Assembly: GCF_036373705.1 (NCBI RefSeq)
Contig: NC_089856.1
Span: 13,918,501 to 13,982,500 of the forward strand
Direction: 5' to 3'
Source of the DNA: Amia ocellicauda
Lineage: Eukaryota; Chordata; Actinopteri; Amiiformes; Amiidae
Length of the DNA: 64,000 nucleotides
Within the stretch, counting starts at the first letter, position 1. The number at the start of each line of letters is the position of its first letter. Positions 47,450 to 58,144 of this stretch are shown in pieces. The notes beneath the pieces are model-generated. The model was not told the origin of the DNA and ran no database searches. It saw only the letters and a program-made list of their open reading frames with translations. The position numbers were made by a program, and so were the translations under genes.

Positions 47450-48140
47450 TAAACTTCCACGTATGCGCGGGCTGTGTGGCTGAGCGTGGCACGTCAGCCC
47501 TGAAACGGACATCTATTGGTTAAGACAATGCGCGTCATCGACGTTGTTGTTCTAGAGACAACGGTCGCCTGGAAAAAACAATGGTGTATTAAGTATCGCA
47601 GAGTCTCGTAATTTTCCGTGAATTATGCGCAGAATCTGACCAAGTATCTCTGCAGAATTACGAAAGTCTGCGTGTTGTGAACGCACCCAGATTCTACCTG
47701 TTTAGTCCCTGACGGCAGCCGCCATATTAGTAACAGAAATTATTATAGAATTTCATCGTCCCAACCTTCTGTCTACTCCACCTCTTTTCGCCCTCTGTAC
47801 CCCGAACACGATGTGTGCGGCAATGGTTTATTAAATAATTCAATTATTATAACTAATATAATGTAAATCTATGATACACAATAAAGCTGTAACTTAAATG
47901 ATTCGCAATTGCAATTGTTTTAATAAAAACTGTATAATAATATAATAATAATCATAAGTCAAGTCATCCAATCAGATCGATTTCTGCAGGGTTTGTGCAG
48001 AAAGGCGTTCGTCAATCTGCTGCGTGTGACGTCAGACATAGGGTTGCAAGACGCATCCAGCGCAGCATGCTGTGCGATACGCGAACGCGACCATCTTGTT
48101 CGTTAAAGTCGCTGCGAAGCATTTATTCCCACCAGAATAA
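47450..48140. promoter_or_regulatory. CpG-bearing, promoter-like island with no visible gene
   Basis: It stands out from the flanking AT-rich DNA by its many CpG sites. It contains ATTGG (inverted CCAAT) near 47516, GCCGCCATATTAG (YY1-like) at 47718-47730, the perfect cAMP-response element TGACGTCA at 48027-48034 and CGACCATCTTG (YY1-like) at 48088-48098. No coding exon begins here on either strand that I can support. Confidence 0.35.
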
Positions 48141-48540
48141 AGAAATGGATAAACGTTAGCCTGTTGATGTTGCTCTGATAAGACTGGCTTTCACTTTGAA
48201 GCGAACAGACAAAACTATCCATTTAATCTGTTATTTATTTTTTATTTTATTTATTTATGGTGTGGGGGGGCTTAACTCCATTATTTCCCCCCTTTGTCTC
48301 TAGTCAATTCAGGAGATGCATCGATTTGGATAATTATCCAGTCTCACAGACACACCTGGACCCTCCGCGGCTCATTGTTTGGCTATTGAGTTTCCACCAT
48401 AGGTTAACTGGCCATCAGGCAAGTCTGGCAAATGCACATCACCAAATTAGCTCTGCGGTGAGGCAAATGGTTGAAATGGGTGCGAGCGCTAAGCTAGGTG
48501 AGAGAGAAGAGAGAAGTGGGGAAGAGGAAGGTTTCTTTAC

Positions 48541-50263
48541 ATGATTGTTAGGGAGCGGGTAATTGCCCTCACTGCCACTATGGCTTTAGTGATTATATCT
48601 ATATATCCTATCCTGTGCACCAACTACAAGATACTGGCCAAAGCACTGACGCTCCGGCTGCAGCAGCCACTCCCTCAGGTCGTGGGTCCCGACCAGGTCT
48701 GTGGTGCCCGGGGGAGATCGGCGGCCGACAACGCCATGCTGCTCATTTACAGCTGCCTAAGCAGCAGGGTCCTCGTGAACCGCTACCTGACCGAACCATT
48801 CCCGGTCAGGTTGGGGTTTCGACAGGGTTGTCCCTTGTTGGCCTTGCTGTACGTCATCTGTTTGGAGCCGTTCATGCAGGCGATCCGCCGGGACGTCCGG
48901 GTGACAGGTTTCCATCTCCCGGGTTCCAGCGGAGAGCAACTGAAAGCCCTGGCCTATATGGATGACATGGCCGTAGTCTGCACGGACGCGCCGTCCGTGG
49001 CCAGGGTTGAGGAACTGCTGGACGGCTTCTGCAGGGCGACGGGGGCCGCTGTCAATAAGGCCAAGAGCGAGGTCTACCTCTCCAAGGCATTGCCTGTTGG
49101 CCGGGGCCCGCCGACTGTGTTCCCTGTGAAGCCATCCATCAAGGTTCTGGGGATCACGATTGACAGGACCAACACAGGCACCCGGAGCTGGGAGGAAGCC
49201 TTATCCAAGGTCCAAAGGAAGATCCACGGCTGGAGCACAAGGACCTTGACGATGGCTGGTAAGGTGCTGGTCGTAAAGGCCATCCTCTTCCCGATACTCC
49301 TCTACGTTGGCATGATCTTCCCCCCAGACAAGGTTACTGCAAAACTAGTTACCAGAATTATATTTTGGTTTGTCTGGGGGAGCAAAATGGAGAGGCTGAA
49401 AAGAGTGCAAATGGTGAAGGGTACCCTGGATGGAGGTAGGGGGGTCCTGGACGTTGTGCGGCTTATTATGGCGCAGGGGCTGGCATATGTAGTCAAGAAC
49501 ATCCAGGCTGCTGGCAAGAAAGTGAGTTTTATGAACAGCTTTTATTTTGCCAGCAGCCTGAGACCATTCGGCCTTTGCGCCATGGATAACACCAGGCCGC
49601 ATTCGTGGGATCCCCTTTCTACAGGGCGCTCTGAGCCTTTGCGTGCGAAGTAGGCCTCCATAAAGTCGCGCTGGTCTCCTGGGACTACAAGATGAGATCT
49701 ACCCAGGAGACCAGCTGGATGGAAGATTTCCCTCCTGAAACCTGCTGGTTTATCTGGGCTAATGCTACGCACGTTTGCCTCACAAACACGCAGAAAGATG
49801 TCTCCTGGATGGCCGTGAGTCGGTGTCTCCCCACCCAAGTGTTTATGCACAGAAGGGGCCTGGCCCTTTTTGACACCTGCCCCTACAAGGGTTGCCTGGG
49901 AAGGGAGACAGACGCTCATATCTTTAGGGATTGCCCCTCCGCTCGCAGGGTCTGGCTCCTGTTTTTCCCGTTCCTCCACAGGTGCGGTCGACCACCCAGC
50001 AGATCCTCTATGGACCAGCCAGTGGAATTACATCTTCAACCCTGAGGTGCTGGTGGCGTGTCGTCTGCGCAGTAAAACAGGCCCTGTGGGAGGGACGGAA
50101 CATCTGTCTGTTTAACAAGCAGGAGCTGGACCCAATTGTCATCGTGCGGAGGGGCATGGTCCTAGTCAGGGACTACGTCAATTTGGAGGTCCATCAGAGG
50201 GGCAAGGAGGAAGCCTTCAAGAACTGGCATATTCAAGATCTGGTGCATCTTAGGATCCCATGA
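48541..50263 (+). pseudogene. Tx1-type LINE ORF2 remnant (reverse transcriptase)
   Basis: The first frame (48541-49653) carries CTNYKILAKALTLRLQQPLP, GRSAADNAML, FRQGCPLLALLYVI and the catalytic YMDD (48955-48966), followed by the LGITIDRTNT thumb region. About 75 residues that normally lie between NAMLL and SRVLVN are absent, including the first catalytic aspartate. The frame then stops, and reading passes to a second frame (49692-50045, with the motif CPYKGC and HIFRDC) and a third (to 50263, ending LRIP). So it is a dead copy with an internal deletion and at least two frame breaks. The strong similarity to known Tx1-type proteins is from memory. Confidence 0.88.
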
Positions 50264-50800
50264 TGGGACCCCACCTCCGGGGACGGCCATCTCCCCCTGC
50301 TGGAGCCCGAGTCTGAGATCTTTTAACCTTTTATTGATTAATAATTGCTTTTATTGAGTATGATTGCTTTTAAATATGACTTTTAATTGGTTTTAATGAA
50401 TTCTGGATTTTAAAATGCACTTGTTTAAGTTTTGTTTTGGTGGTTTTGTTATTTTGATTTGTCAAATGCATTGTCCGTTTATATCTTGATTTAAAATGCA
50501 TCAGATTGTTGGTTTTTTTTTTTGGTTTTGTTTAGTTTATGTTTTATCTGGTGCATTTTCTGTTAAATTAATGCATTTGACTATTTTGAATTTTGTTTAA
50601 ATGTGGGGGTTCTTTTCTTTGGCAGTTTGCCACTTAAACACAATTGATTTGAATGTTTAAAGTATATTGTTTAAAACACTGTTATTTGTTTGGTGTTAAG
50701 TGTTTAAGTGTTTTTAGAATTGATTTAAACAATTTTTTAATCACGAGTATTAAAAATGTTTATGTTTTTATTGTAATGTAAAATACTTCCCATTAAAAAC
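48541..50800 (+). mobile_element. Tx1-type LINE, 5'-truncated and broken
   Basis: A + strand copy of an L1/Tx1-clade retrotransposon: reverse transcriptase 3' half, cysteine-histidine tail motif, then a T-rich 3' UTR of about 530 bp ending near 50800. A second copy of the same family occupies the right end of the window in the opposite orientation, which helps define the 3' UTR. No 5' UTR, ORF1 or endonuclease domain is visible upstream. Confidence 0.85.
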
Positions 50801-51286
50801 AGACCACGGGGCTGAGCAGATACGGGGATAGCCACACGCTGACCTGGGCTAGTCCTCTCTGTGCTGAACAGGCAAGAGGCCTATCCTTCCCTGCGTCAGC
50901 AACTCATTCCAATCAAAGAAGATAGTTTTAGGAGTTGTGATTTGTGGCGCCCACTGTCTTCACATCCTGAGACCATCTCCCTGACCAACTCCCCACTTTA
51001 CCAGATGAGCCTCAGGGGGGACGTCAAATTTCTGATCAGTTGATTTGTTTTACCCCCCTACACACCTCACATGGCCTTGTTACAAAATGATTCCCTTTCA
51101 TTTCTTTATTTTCTTTATTTTTCGCTCTTCCCCCGCCGAGTCCTCGCTCTATTAAGTAAAATCTGTATTCATTCTGTGTTGACAAGTCTGCGTAGGAGAA
51201 CTCGAATCTTCTCCAAGGCAACTGCGAGGAAGAGAGATGAGAGAGAAAATGAATGTTGCACAAAGGCCTTAAGCCTGTGCAACTCC

Positions 51287-51360
51287 ATTATTATTATTAT
51301 TATAGTAGTTGTTGTTGTAGTAGTAGTACTACTAGTACTAGTACAACTAGTAGTAGTAGT
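51287..51360. repeat. (TTA)n-(GTT)n-(AGT)n trinucleotide tract
   Basis: Compound trinucleotide repeat of about 75 bases. Confidence 0.85.
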
Positions 51361-52567
51361 GTGTATCTTGAGTCCTCTTTGCTTGATATGTAGTCAGGGT
51401 GATGCACAGATCGCACTGACCCACTGAAGTCCATCTCTACGTCACTGAGGGGAGCAGCTGCTGTCACTGTACCGCAGGTTACACAGCACTCTGGGTGCCC
51501 TGTGCAGCTGGACACAGGGATCTCCAGCTCCGGCTGCTGGTGTTTTACTGGGGGTCTTTTTTATCTCTCTCTGTCTAATTACGGACATTAAATACATGCC
51601 TGAGAAATGTCTGCAGAACAACAGCAATCAGCCGTTCGTCTGTGATGGATGGGTGTAATAACTAATCAGATTAACGGCAGAGTGATGACTCCCATCCCAC
51701 ACTGCGTGAGCTGTTCCAAATGGAGATGGAGTATTCTGTGGTCACCGTGACACAGTCCAGGCCGCTTCCCGTCATCTGTGCTGATCAATAATTAAACAAT
51801 TGGAATGACTTTTTTTCCTGCTTAGCACAGCATTAATATATATAATATGTGTATTTATATATATATATATATATATATAGAAACATAGAATATGTCCAGG
51901 AGTGTGATCTTAGTCATTTTAGTCACCGTGATGTAATTGTGTTACATCGTAAAGCTTTTCCATCAGAACGTTAATAATATTAATAATGAAGGATTATTCC
52001 ATATACATTTTGTCTTTCTTCCTCTTTTTTGTTCTGAGTAATCTGAACGGGGTGGCAAATGGGACACCCAGATGAATGCATGTCGAGATGTTATATATAG
52101 AACAGGAGCTGGGGGATGATCACTCATGGCTGTGCCACAGGGGACTCTCTGGACCACTTCACACAGCAAATTTGTACGGCAATTTTTTCCACTGGTGGTG
52201 TCCTGATGGTTTATGCCTTTAATGTATTTTGCTTTGCCTTGTTATTTCCTCAGTTAGTATCCTTGTCAACTGTCCCAGACCTCCAGGTGCTGAGTGCACT
52301 TTGTTGTGATTGTTTGGTTTGGCCACGGGAAACCATTCTGTTCTTCTCACATAACATTGCTTCATTCACAGCAATTGTTCCAATGGGATTTTAGAAGCTG
52401 TGATTTTTATGTGTTTGCAGTGTGCCTCTCCAGAGCACGGTGCTGCACGTCAGTGTAGTTGGGGACAAAGGTGGCACAACCTCAGTCTTGCCCATCAAAG
52501 GCCTAGCATACTTGCTGCGGTCTGTGTGTAGCCTATGCATTTATTAGTGACACTGTGTTGACTAGTC

Positions 52568-52570
<3 letters not shown>

Positions 52571-52605
<35 letters not shown>
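52571..52605. repeat. (GT)n microsatellite
   Basis: About 17 uninterrupted GT units. Confidence 0.95.
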
Positions 52606-52606
<1 letters not shown>

Positions 52607-54009
52607 CTGCTGGTGCTTTACGAATAGACACTCTCAGAACTCCACCTGGCTAGAATCCAGTCTGCACAGTGGGTGTGAACAGGACTGAGTCTGTTACTGG
52701 CGCTTTACGGTCATGTCTGTCGTGTAATCTACTGCAAAAGGCCATTGCTGCAACAGCAGTTTCAGTGGAGTAGCAGTAATATTCTATAGGGAAGCGTTAC
52801 TTTATATACAGAGGTGGTGTATATGACTGTTATGTAATTATATTTGAAAATTAAAGCATTTTGGATTGTTCCATTTGTTTGATGACAGTTGAAATGGTAC
52901 TGGTTACCATGCAGGAGAAAGGAGACAGGAATAGGTACTATTTGTTGTAACAATCTGCACCACATCAACCCAGCACATAATGCATGGAATGAAATGAACC
53001 AGGCTCTTTTAATTTTGGATGAGAAGAATGAAAGTGGACCAGAACAGAATTCAAAGCTGGAGTACTTCTTGCGATATGTGCAAAAAGATCAATAAAACCA
53101 GCAGGTGTTTCTCCACAGCCACTTGAGATAGTAGAGCAGTAGCCTAGTTCTTGAAGCTCACATAGCGTAGTTAATATAGGCTACAATCTATTTACATTTT
53201 AAAGTTGCATATAGTCAATTGAAGTAAATACGCAGTATATAAAATGTAATAATACTATACAAATAATCATCATCAATTTCTGCATGGATGGGGTTGAGAT
53301 TTTGAAGAACCCATCCACACGCTGTACTGCCCACTAAGGGGCACGCACACATAGAAACAGGCTCCTCTGCACTTGCAGTCCCGCTGTGTCCAGCGCAGAC
53401 ACTGGCGCACTGACCCCAAGTCTTTGCTGTCTTTATCTGTTCTGCTGCTCCTAATTGACAGGATTCATGAGGTGGACCCTACTCTCACCTCCTCCCTGGC
53501 CTGGGACCCCACATTGGGGACTACCTTTGGTCTGCACTCTGCAGGTGGTACTGTCCTGTTGCTTGACCTGTCCTCCCTCCCACGTGTCTCTCTCTGTCTC
53601 ATCACATTCACACCTCCAACCTGCATTCAGCTCATGCTTGTCAAACTAGCAGCTCCATTCTGCCAAGGAAAAAAATCTACAAATAATGCATCAAGACTCT
53701 CCTTCTCTCCCCCTCTCCCCATCCCCCACACATTGCAAACTCCCTTTGATTTCACCTTCCCTTATTCACCCACCCTTCCCTTCTTCACAGTGCAGGTGTG
53801 AAGAAGCCCTACTCTTCGCCCATAATTAAACTTATCTCTTCAGTGGCTAGAGAGTACAGCTCGTTCCGTGCTCCAGCACAGAGAGGGAACAGCACAGACC
53901 AGAGAGAGGTCAGGTTCCGAGGAGCTAAAGGAAACAGTGGCCTCTTGTGGCGCAATTTGAAATGACGTGTCACACTATGAATTAAATCAACGGAGATTTC
54001 TTCTCCCCA

Positions 54010-55180
54010 CACAGTTCAATTCGATTCAAGGTAATTTATTGGCGTGCCATATATGACATATTGCCAAAGTATTACAAAAGGAGATACAAATGATACATAC
54101 AGATAGGAATATTACATAACCATACAAAAACACTAATGAAGAATGAATAGATCAAATAAAAATAGTGTTTACAATAATATTGGTGGAGATCTCGTTCCAG
54201 CTGGAAGGGGCTCACTGGCGCCCCACTCAGTCTGTGGCAGGCAGCTGTAAACTGCACCGCTAGGGGGGCTGTGTATCCCTAACCAGGCAGGGCGGCCAGT
54301 TTTTCTGTCTTTTGTGTGAAACATGGGGGGGAGCTGCTGTTTTTTACACGGTGCATCTCCCTGGTCAGGTAGTGATCTGTGCAGTGCAGGAGAAAGTGCA
54401 TCTCTGTGTCCACCTCTCCTGTCTCACAGTGATCACAGTGCCGGTCCTCAAGGCCTGTTTCCATGGCCAGGCTGTGGTCACTGAACCTGTACATGTTCAG
54501 GATCTGTCTCTGCCTTGTATCTCTGACAGTGGAGAGAGCCAGGGTGGATTCTCTGTTTAGGTCCCGATAGCAATCCAGTTTGTGTTGGGATTTTGTATTT
54601 GTCCCAATGTTCCAGATAAGAATTTCTGGTTTGTTTATACTGTGGTTGATTATGATTTGTGGAAGGAGAGCAGTTCTGGTCTGAAGCTACTCAGTATTTT
54701 GAGGGGTCAGGGCCGTGAGCCTCTCTGGGCTGAGCTCTTGGGTTTTCATGACTTTGTGCTACAGCAAGTCTGGGTGGAATCCAGAAATCCAGAACTTCAG
54801 TGCCCACTTCTGGATGTGTTTGAGCAGCAGGTGGTGGCCTAGTTCAGTTCTGCATGCAGTATTAGGAGTTATTCTCTGCACCTGTAGGATGTTTCTACAG
54901 AACTCTGCATGCAGGGTTTCTACTGGGCACCTGTCCCATGTTGTGCAGTTCAGCTCACTTAGTGGACTCCACACCTCACTGCAATACAGACACTGTGCCT
55001 TTTAGTTCATTCACTGCCAGGTTAATGCTCCCTGATGCACTGAAGGACACCACCCTCTCTCTCTTGTTCACTTTCTCCCAATTTGCAAAACATTTACATA
55101 AGCCCTGGTTCTGTATGTTTGTTTTTAGGTCACCGAGCACTTCATTATTTGTGCTGTGCAAAACCTGGCTCTAGTTTATG
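54010..55180 (-). mobile_element. Decayed LINE ORF2 C-terminal part and 3' end
   Basis: On the - strand, broken frames read LGDLKTNIQN, SGSINLAVNELKG, TWDRCPVETLHAEFCRNIL, ACRTELGHHLLLKHIQKWAL and finally YRFSDHSLAMETG, then CDHCETGEVDTEMHFLLHC, a cysteine-histidine knuckle. These are C-terminal phrases of a non-LTR retrotransposon common in fish; the clade is not certain. The 3' end is near 54015-54030 (AATTTATTGGCGTGCC on the + strand). Many stops show it is dead, and the reverse transcriptase core is missing. Confidence 0.8.
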
Positions 55181-55309
55181 ACAAGCCGACTCTGCATGTT
55201 TCTGGATATATGGTACATTAATCGCTGGTGCGCAATACAAGTTCATTATCTCGCTTCCTGCAATTAGGGCAGTACATGTGCATGAACTGCAGGAGACTGG
55301 TAACTAAAC

Positions 55310-55310
<1 letters not shown>

Positions 55311-55341
<31 letters not shown>

Positions 55342-55370
55342 CATCATCATCATCATAATAATAATAATAC
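55311..55370. repeat. (AAT)n-(CAT)n-(AAT)n tract
   Basis: Trinucleotide repeat of about 60 bases; translated it yields only poly-Asn and poly-His. Confidence 0.9.
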
Positions 55371-55805
55371 ATTGGACTTGGACAGTTTTTCCCAATTGTT
55401 AACGCACTTTTTCTGAAACTACAACAGAAAACAGTTTCCCCAAACCCCACAGAAATGTTGCAATGTGAAACACAGCAATCAAAATCACATACTCTCTGCT
55501 CACAAAGAAACTCTGCACACAAATGAGATGCACATAACAATCAAATGAATAGATCTTAGTGACAACCAATATTACATTAAAGTGACATATTAAAATCACT
55601 ACTATCAGAGCCTATTTCAGTACAAAGACTAAGATTGTGTTGTTATATATTATGTTTATGTATGCTCAAACAAGAAAATAACACAAATTCAAAAAATAAC
55701 AAACAGTAAATTATATTTTACATATAAATTATTAAGAGAAATGGGCCTACTGTACATTGTACTGTATGCTAAGAAATAAATAATACAAAATAGATAAAGA
55801 AACGG

Positions 55806-56430
55806 TCAAAATACATTAAACAAAATTATAATAGTAATTGCAAAATTGCATTGCAAAAAATGCGTTATGTCTATTGTTTTGGTCCGGCCACAGATGTTCA
55901 TCAACATCACAGATGATGTTCTCCTTGGCCAGACAGCAGGTGAAATATCATCTGGTATGGCACATCCACCCCTGACCTCCTCCTCCTTCATGGTCTGGAG
56001 AAGAGCCATACACTCATTGAGTTTGCGATCATACACTTTCCACCACCATGCTGAAAAAAACTCTTCTATGGGACTGAAAAATGGGGCATAGGGTGGCAGA
56101 TTGAGAAGTGTAAACCTAGGATGGGTATGGAGCCAGTTGCAGACCTGCGCAGCCCAATGGAAACTCACATTGTCCCAAATGAGAACATACATATGCTGCT
56201 CAGGATCACCTGGCCCCTTGTGCTTTGGCTGAAAAAGATTATTATATAGGGTGTTCAGGAAATGAAAGAGATGGGCATTGTGGTCTGGCCCAAGGGTGGC
56301 ATGATGGTGGAGAACCCCATTGTGGCTCATAGCTGCGCATATGATGACATTTCCATCACGCTGGCCAGGTACCTCAATGATGATGTGTTGACCAATGATG
56401 TTCCTTCCTCTCCTCTACCTCTACATCTTT
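55806..56430 (-). pseudogene. IS630/Tc1-superfamily transposase remnant (DDE domain, C-terminal half)
   Basis: A - strand frame of 174 residues from its first ATG (56330) reads upstream without a stop through VPGQRDGN and GRNIIGQH to about 56420. Then stops appear in that frame, so the N-terminal DNA-binding part is missing or decayed. The catalytic signature is YVLIWDNVSFH and LPPYAPFFSPIEEFFSAWWWKVYD, with 35 residues between Asp and Glu. This belongs to the IS630-like DDE_3 group found in fish. The ends are unclear: ACAGTTTTTCCCAATTGTTA near 55382 may be one terminal repeat, but I found no matching end. Confidence 0.75.
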
Positions 56431-56915
56431 CTGCCAAATTTGCTTTCATAATTGTCTGAAGAAGAAAAACAAGCACAAGAGAAAGGTATTGTAATATTAT
56501 TTGGTTATGCTTCATTTTTATTTCTGTACAGTAGCTTGCTTGTATACTGGCTAGTAACTGTTTTAATGACGATGACATTAAATGTAGGCTATAGAGAGAT
56601 GGCTGGCTATATGTTTTTTATTCCTGGTTACTTTAACTGGACAGTCCAAGTTCACCTTACTTGCCACCAAATAGCATTTCATTATAACATAGTGGCTGTG
56701 TATTTGTGAGTTTTACCTTGGCTAGGATCTGCAAGATGTTTGTACAGCTCTTTTCTTGCCTCTGTAAAAACCTATGCTATACTGCTACCTAATTCTGGAA
56801 CATCACTGATCAAGTTAACTATTAAGTAAGATAAAATCACCAAATAGGATTTGGCAATTGAAGCTTGGTCTAGATCAGCAGTTCTCAAACTGTGGGGTGC
56901 GCCCCTATATATATA

Positions 56916-58136
56916 CACTCACCTAAAGGATTATTAGGAACACCATACTAATACTGTGTTTGACCCCCTTTCGCCTTCAGAACTGCCTTAATTCTACGTG
57001 GCATTGATTCAACAAGGTGCTGAAAGCATTCTTTAGAAATGTTGGCCCATATTGACAGGATAGCATCTTGCAGTTGATGGAGATTTGTGGGATGCACATC
57101 CAGGGCACGAAGCTCCCGTTCCACCACATCCCAAAGATGCTCTATTGGGTTGAGATCTGGTGACTGTGGGGGCCAGTTTAGTACAGTGAACTCATTGTCA
57201 TGTTCAAGAAACCAATTTGAAATGATTCGACCTTTGTGACATGGTGCATTATCCTGCTGGAAGTAGCCATCAGAGGATGGGTACATGGTGGTCATAAAGG
57301 GATGGACATGGTCAGAAACAATGCTCAGGTAGGCCGTGGCATTTAAACGATGCCCAATTGGCACTAAGGGGCCTAAAGTGTGCCAAGAAAACATCCCCCA
57401 CACCATTACACCACCACCACCAGCCTGCACAGTGGTAACAAGGCATGATGGATCCATGTTCTCATTCTGTTTACGCCAAATTCTGACTCTACCATCTGAA
57501 TGTCTCAACAGAAATCGAGACTCATCAGACCAGGCAACATTTTTCCAGTCTTCAACTGTCCAATTTTGGTGAGCTTGTGCAAATTGTAGCCTCTTTTTCC
57601 TATTTGTAGTGGAGATGAGTGGTACCCGGTGGGGTCTTCTGCTGTTGTAGCCCATCCACCTCAAGGTTGTACGTGTTGTGGCTTCACAAATGCTTTGCTG
57701 CATACCTCGGTTGTAACGAGTGCTTATTTCAGTCAAAGTTGCTCTTCTATCAGCTTGAATCAGTCGGCCCATTCTCCTCTGACCTCTAGCATCAACAAGG
57801 CATTTTCGCCCACAGGACTGCCGCATACTGGATGTTTTTCCCTTTTCACACCATTCTTTGTAAACCCTAGAAATGGTTGTGTGTGAAAATCCCAGTAACT
57901 GAGCAGATTGTGAAATACTCAGACCGGCCCGTCTGGCACCAACAACCATGCCACGCTCAAAATTGCTTAAATCACCTTTCTTTCCCATTCAGACATTCAG
58001 TTTGGAGTTCAGGAGATTGTCTTGACCAGGACCACACCCCTAAATGCATTGAAGCAACTGCCATGTGATTGGTTGGTTAGATAATTACATTAATGAGAAA
58101 TTGAACAGGTGTTCCTAATAATCCTTTAGGTGAGTG
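56916..58136 (-). mobile_element. Apparently complete Tc1/mariner element of DD36E type
   Basis: It has 29-bp perfect inverted repeats beginning CACTCACCTAAAGGATTATT and TA target bases on both sides (56914-56915 and 58137-58138). It is 1221 bp long with a single transposase frame on the - strand and very little other sequence. Length, short repeats and DD36E spacing match the Incomer group described in animals (recalled, not checked). Confidence 0.93.
56948..57988 (-). CDS. DD36E Tc1/mariner transposase, uninterrupted
   Basis: It moves the surrounding 1.2 kb element. 346 residues run from the ATG at 57988 (MGKKGDLSNFERGMVVGARR) to TAG. An N-terminal helix-turn-helix (SISQSAQLLGFSHTTISRVY) is followed by a second DNA-binding region and the catalytic Asp155 (AWSDESRF), Asp246 (FQQDNAPCHKG) and Glu283 (LNPIEHLW). 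Thirty-six residues separate the last two acids, not 34 as in classical Tc1. The GGGGVMVWGMFS box is intact. Full length and no stops suggest recent activity. Confidence 0.93.
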   Translation of the reverse strand: MGKKGDLSNFERGMVVGARRAGLSISQSAQLLGFSHTTISRVYKEWCEKGKTSSMRQSCGRKCLVDARGQRRMGRLIQADRRATLTEISTRYNRGMQQSICEATTRTTLRWMGYNSRRPHRVPLISTTNRKKRLQFAQAHQNWTVEDWKNVAWSDESRFLLRHSDGRVRIWRKQNENMDPSCLVTTVQAGGGGVMVWGMFSWHTLGPLVPIGHRLNATAYLSIVSDHVHPFMTTMYPSSDGYFQQDNAPCHKGRIISNWFLEHDNEFTVLNWPPQSPDLNPIEHLWDVVERELRALDVHPTNLHQLQDAILSIWANISKECFQHLVESMPRRIKAVLKAKGGQTQY

Positions 58137-58144
58137 TATATATA

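Larger units (their letters stand above)
50801..54000. other. Intergenic region
   Basis: No exon was recognised. It includes TTA/TAG tracts (51287-51360), a TA tract (51856-51879) and a GT tract (52571-52605). The 142-codon open frame at 53373-53801 has no domain that I recognise. Confidence 0.45.

Noticed and set aside
48257..48544. 95-codon frame just upstream of the Tx1-type LINE
   Set aside because: It ends where the LINE frame begins but matches no LINE domain I know; not supported as a gene or as LINE 5' sequence.
53373..53801. 142-codon frame (+)
   Set aside because: Pyrimidine-rich with no recognisable domain; might be LINE debris but I could not match it.
55382..55402. Possible terminal repeat of the IS630-like element
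   Set aside because: No matching inverted end or target duplication was found on the far side, so the element limits are left open.
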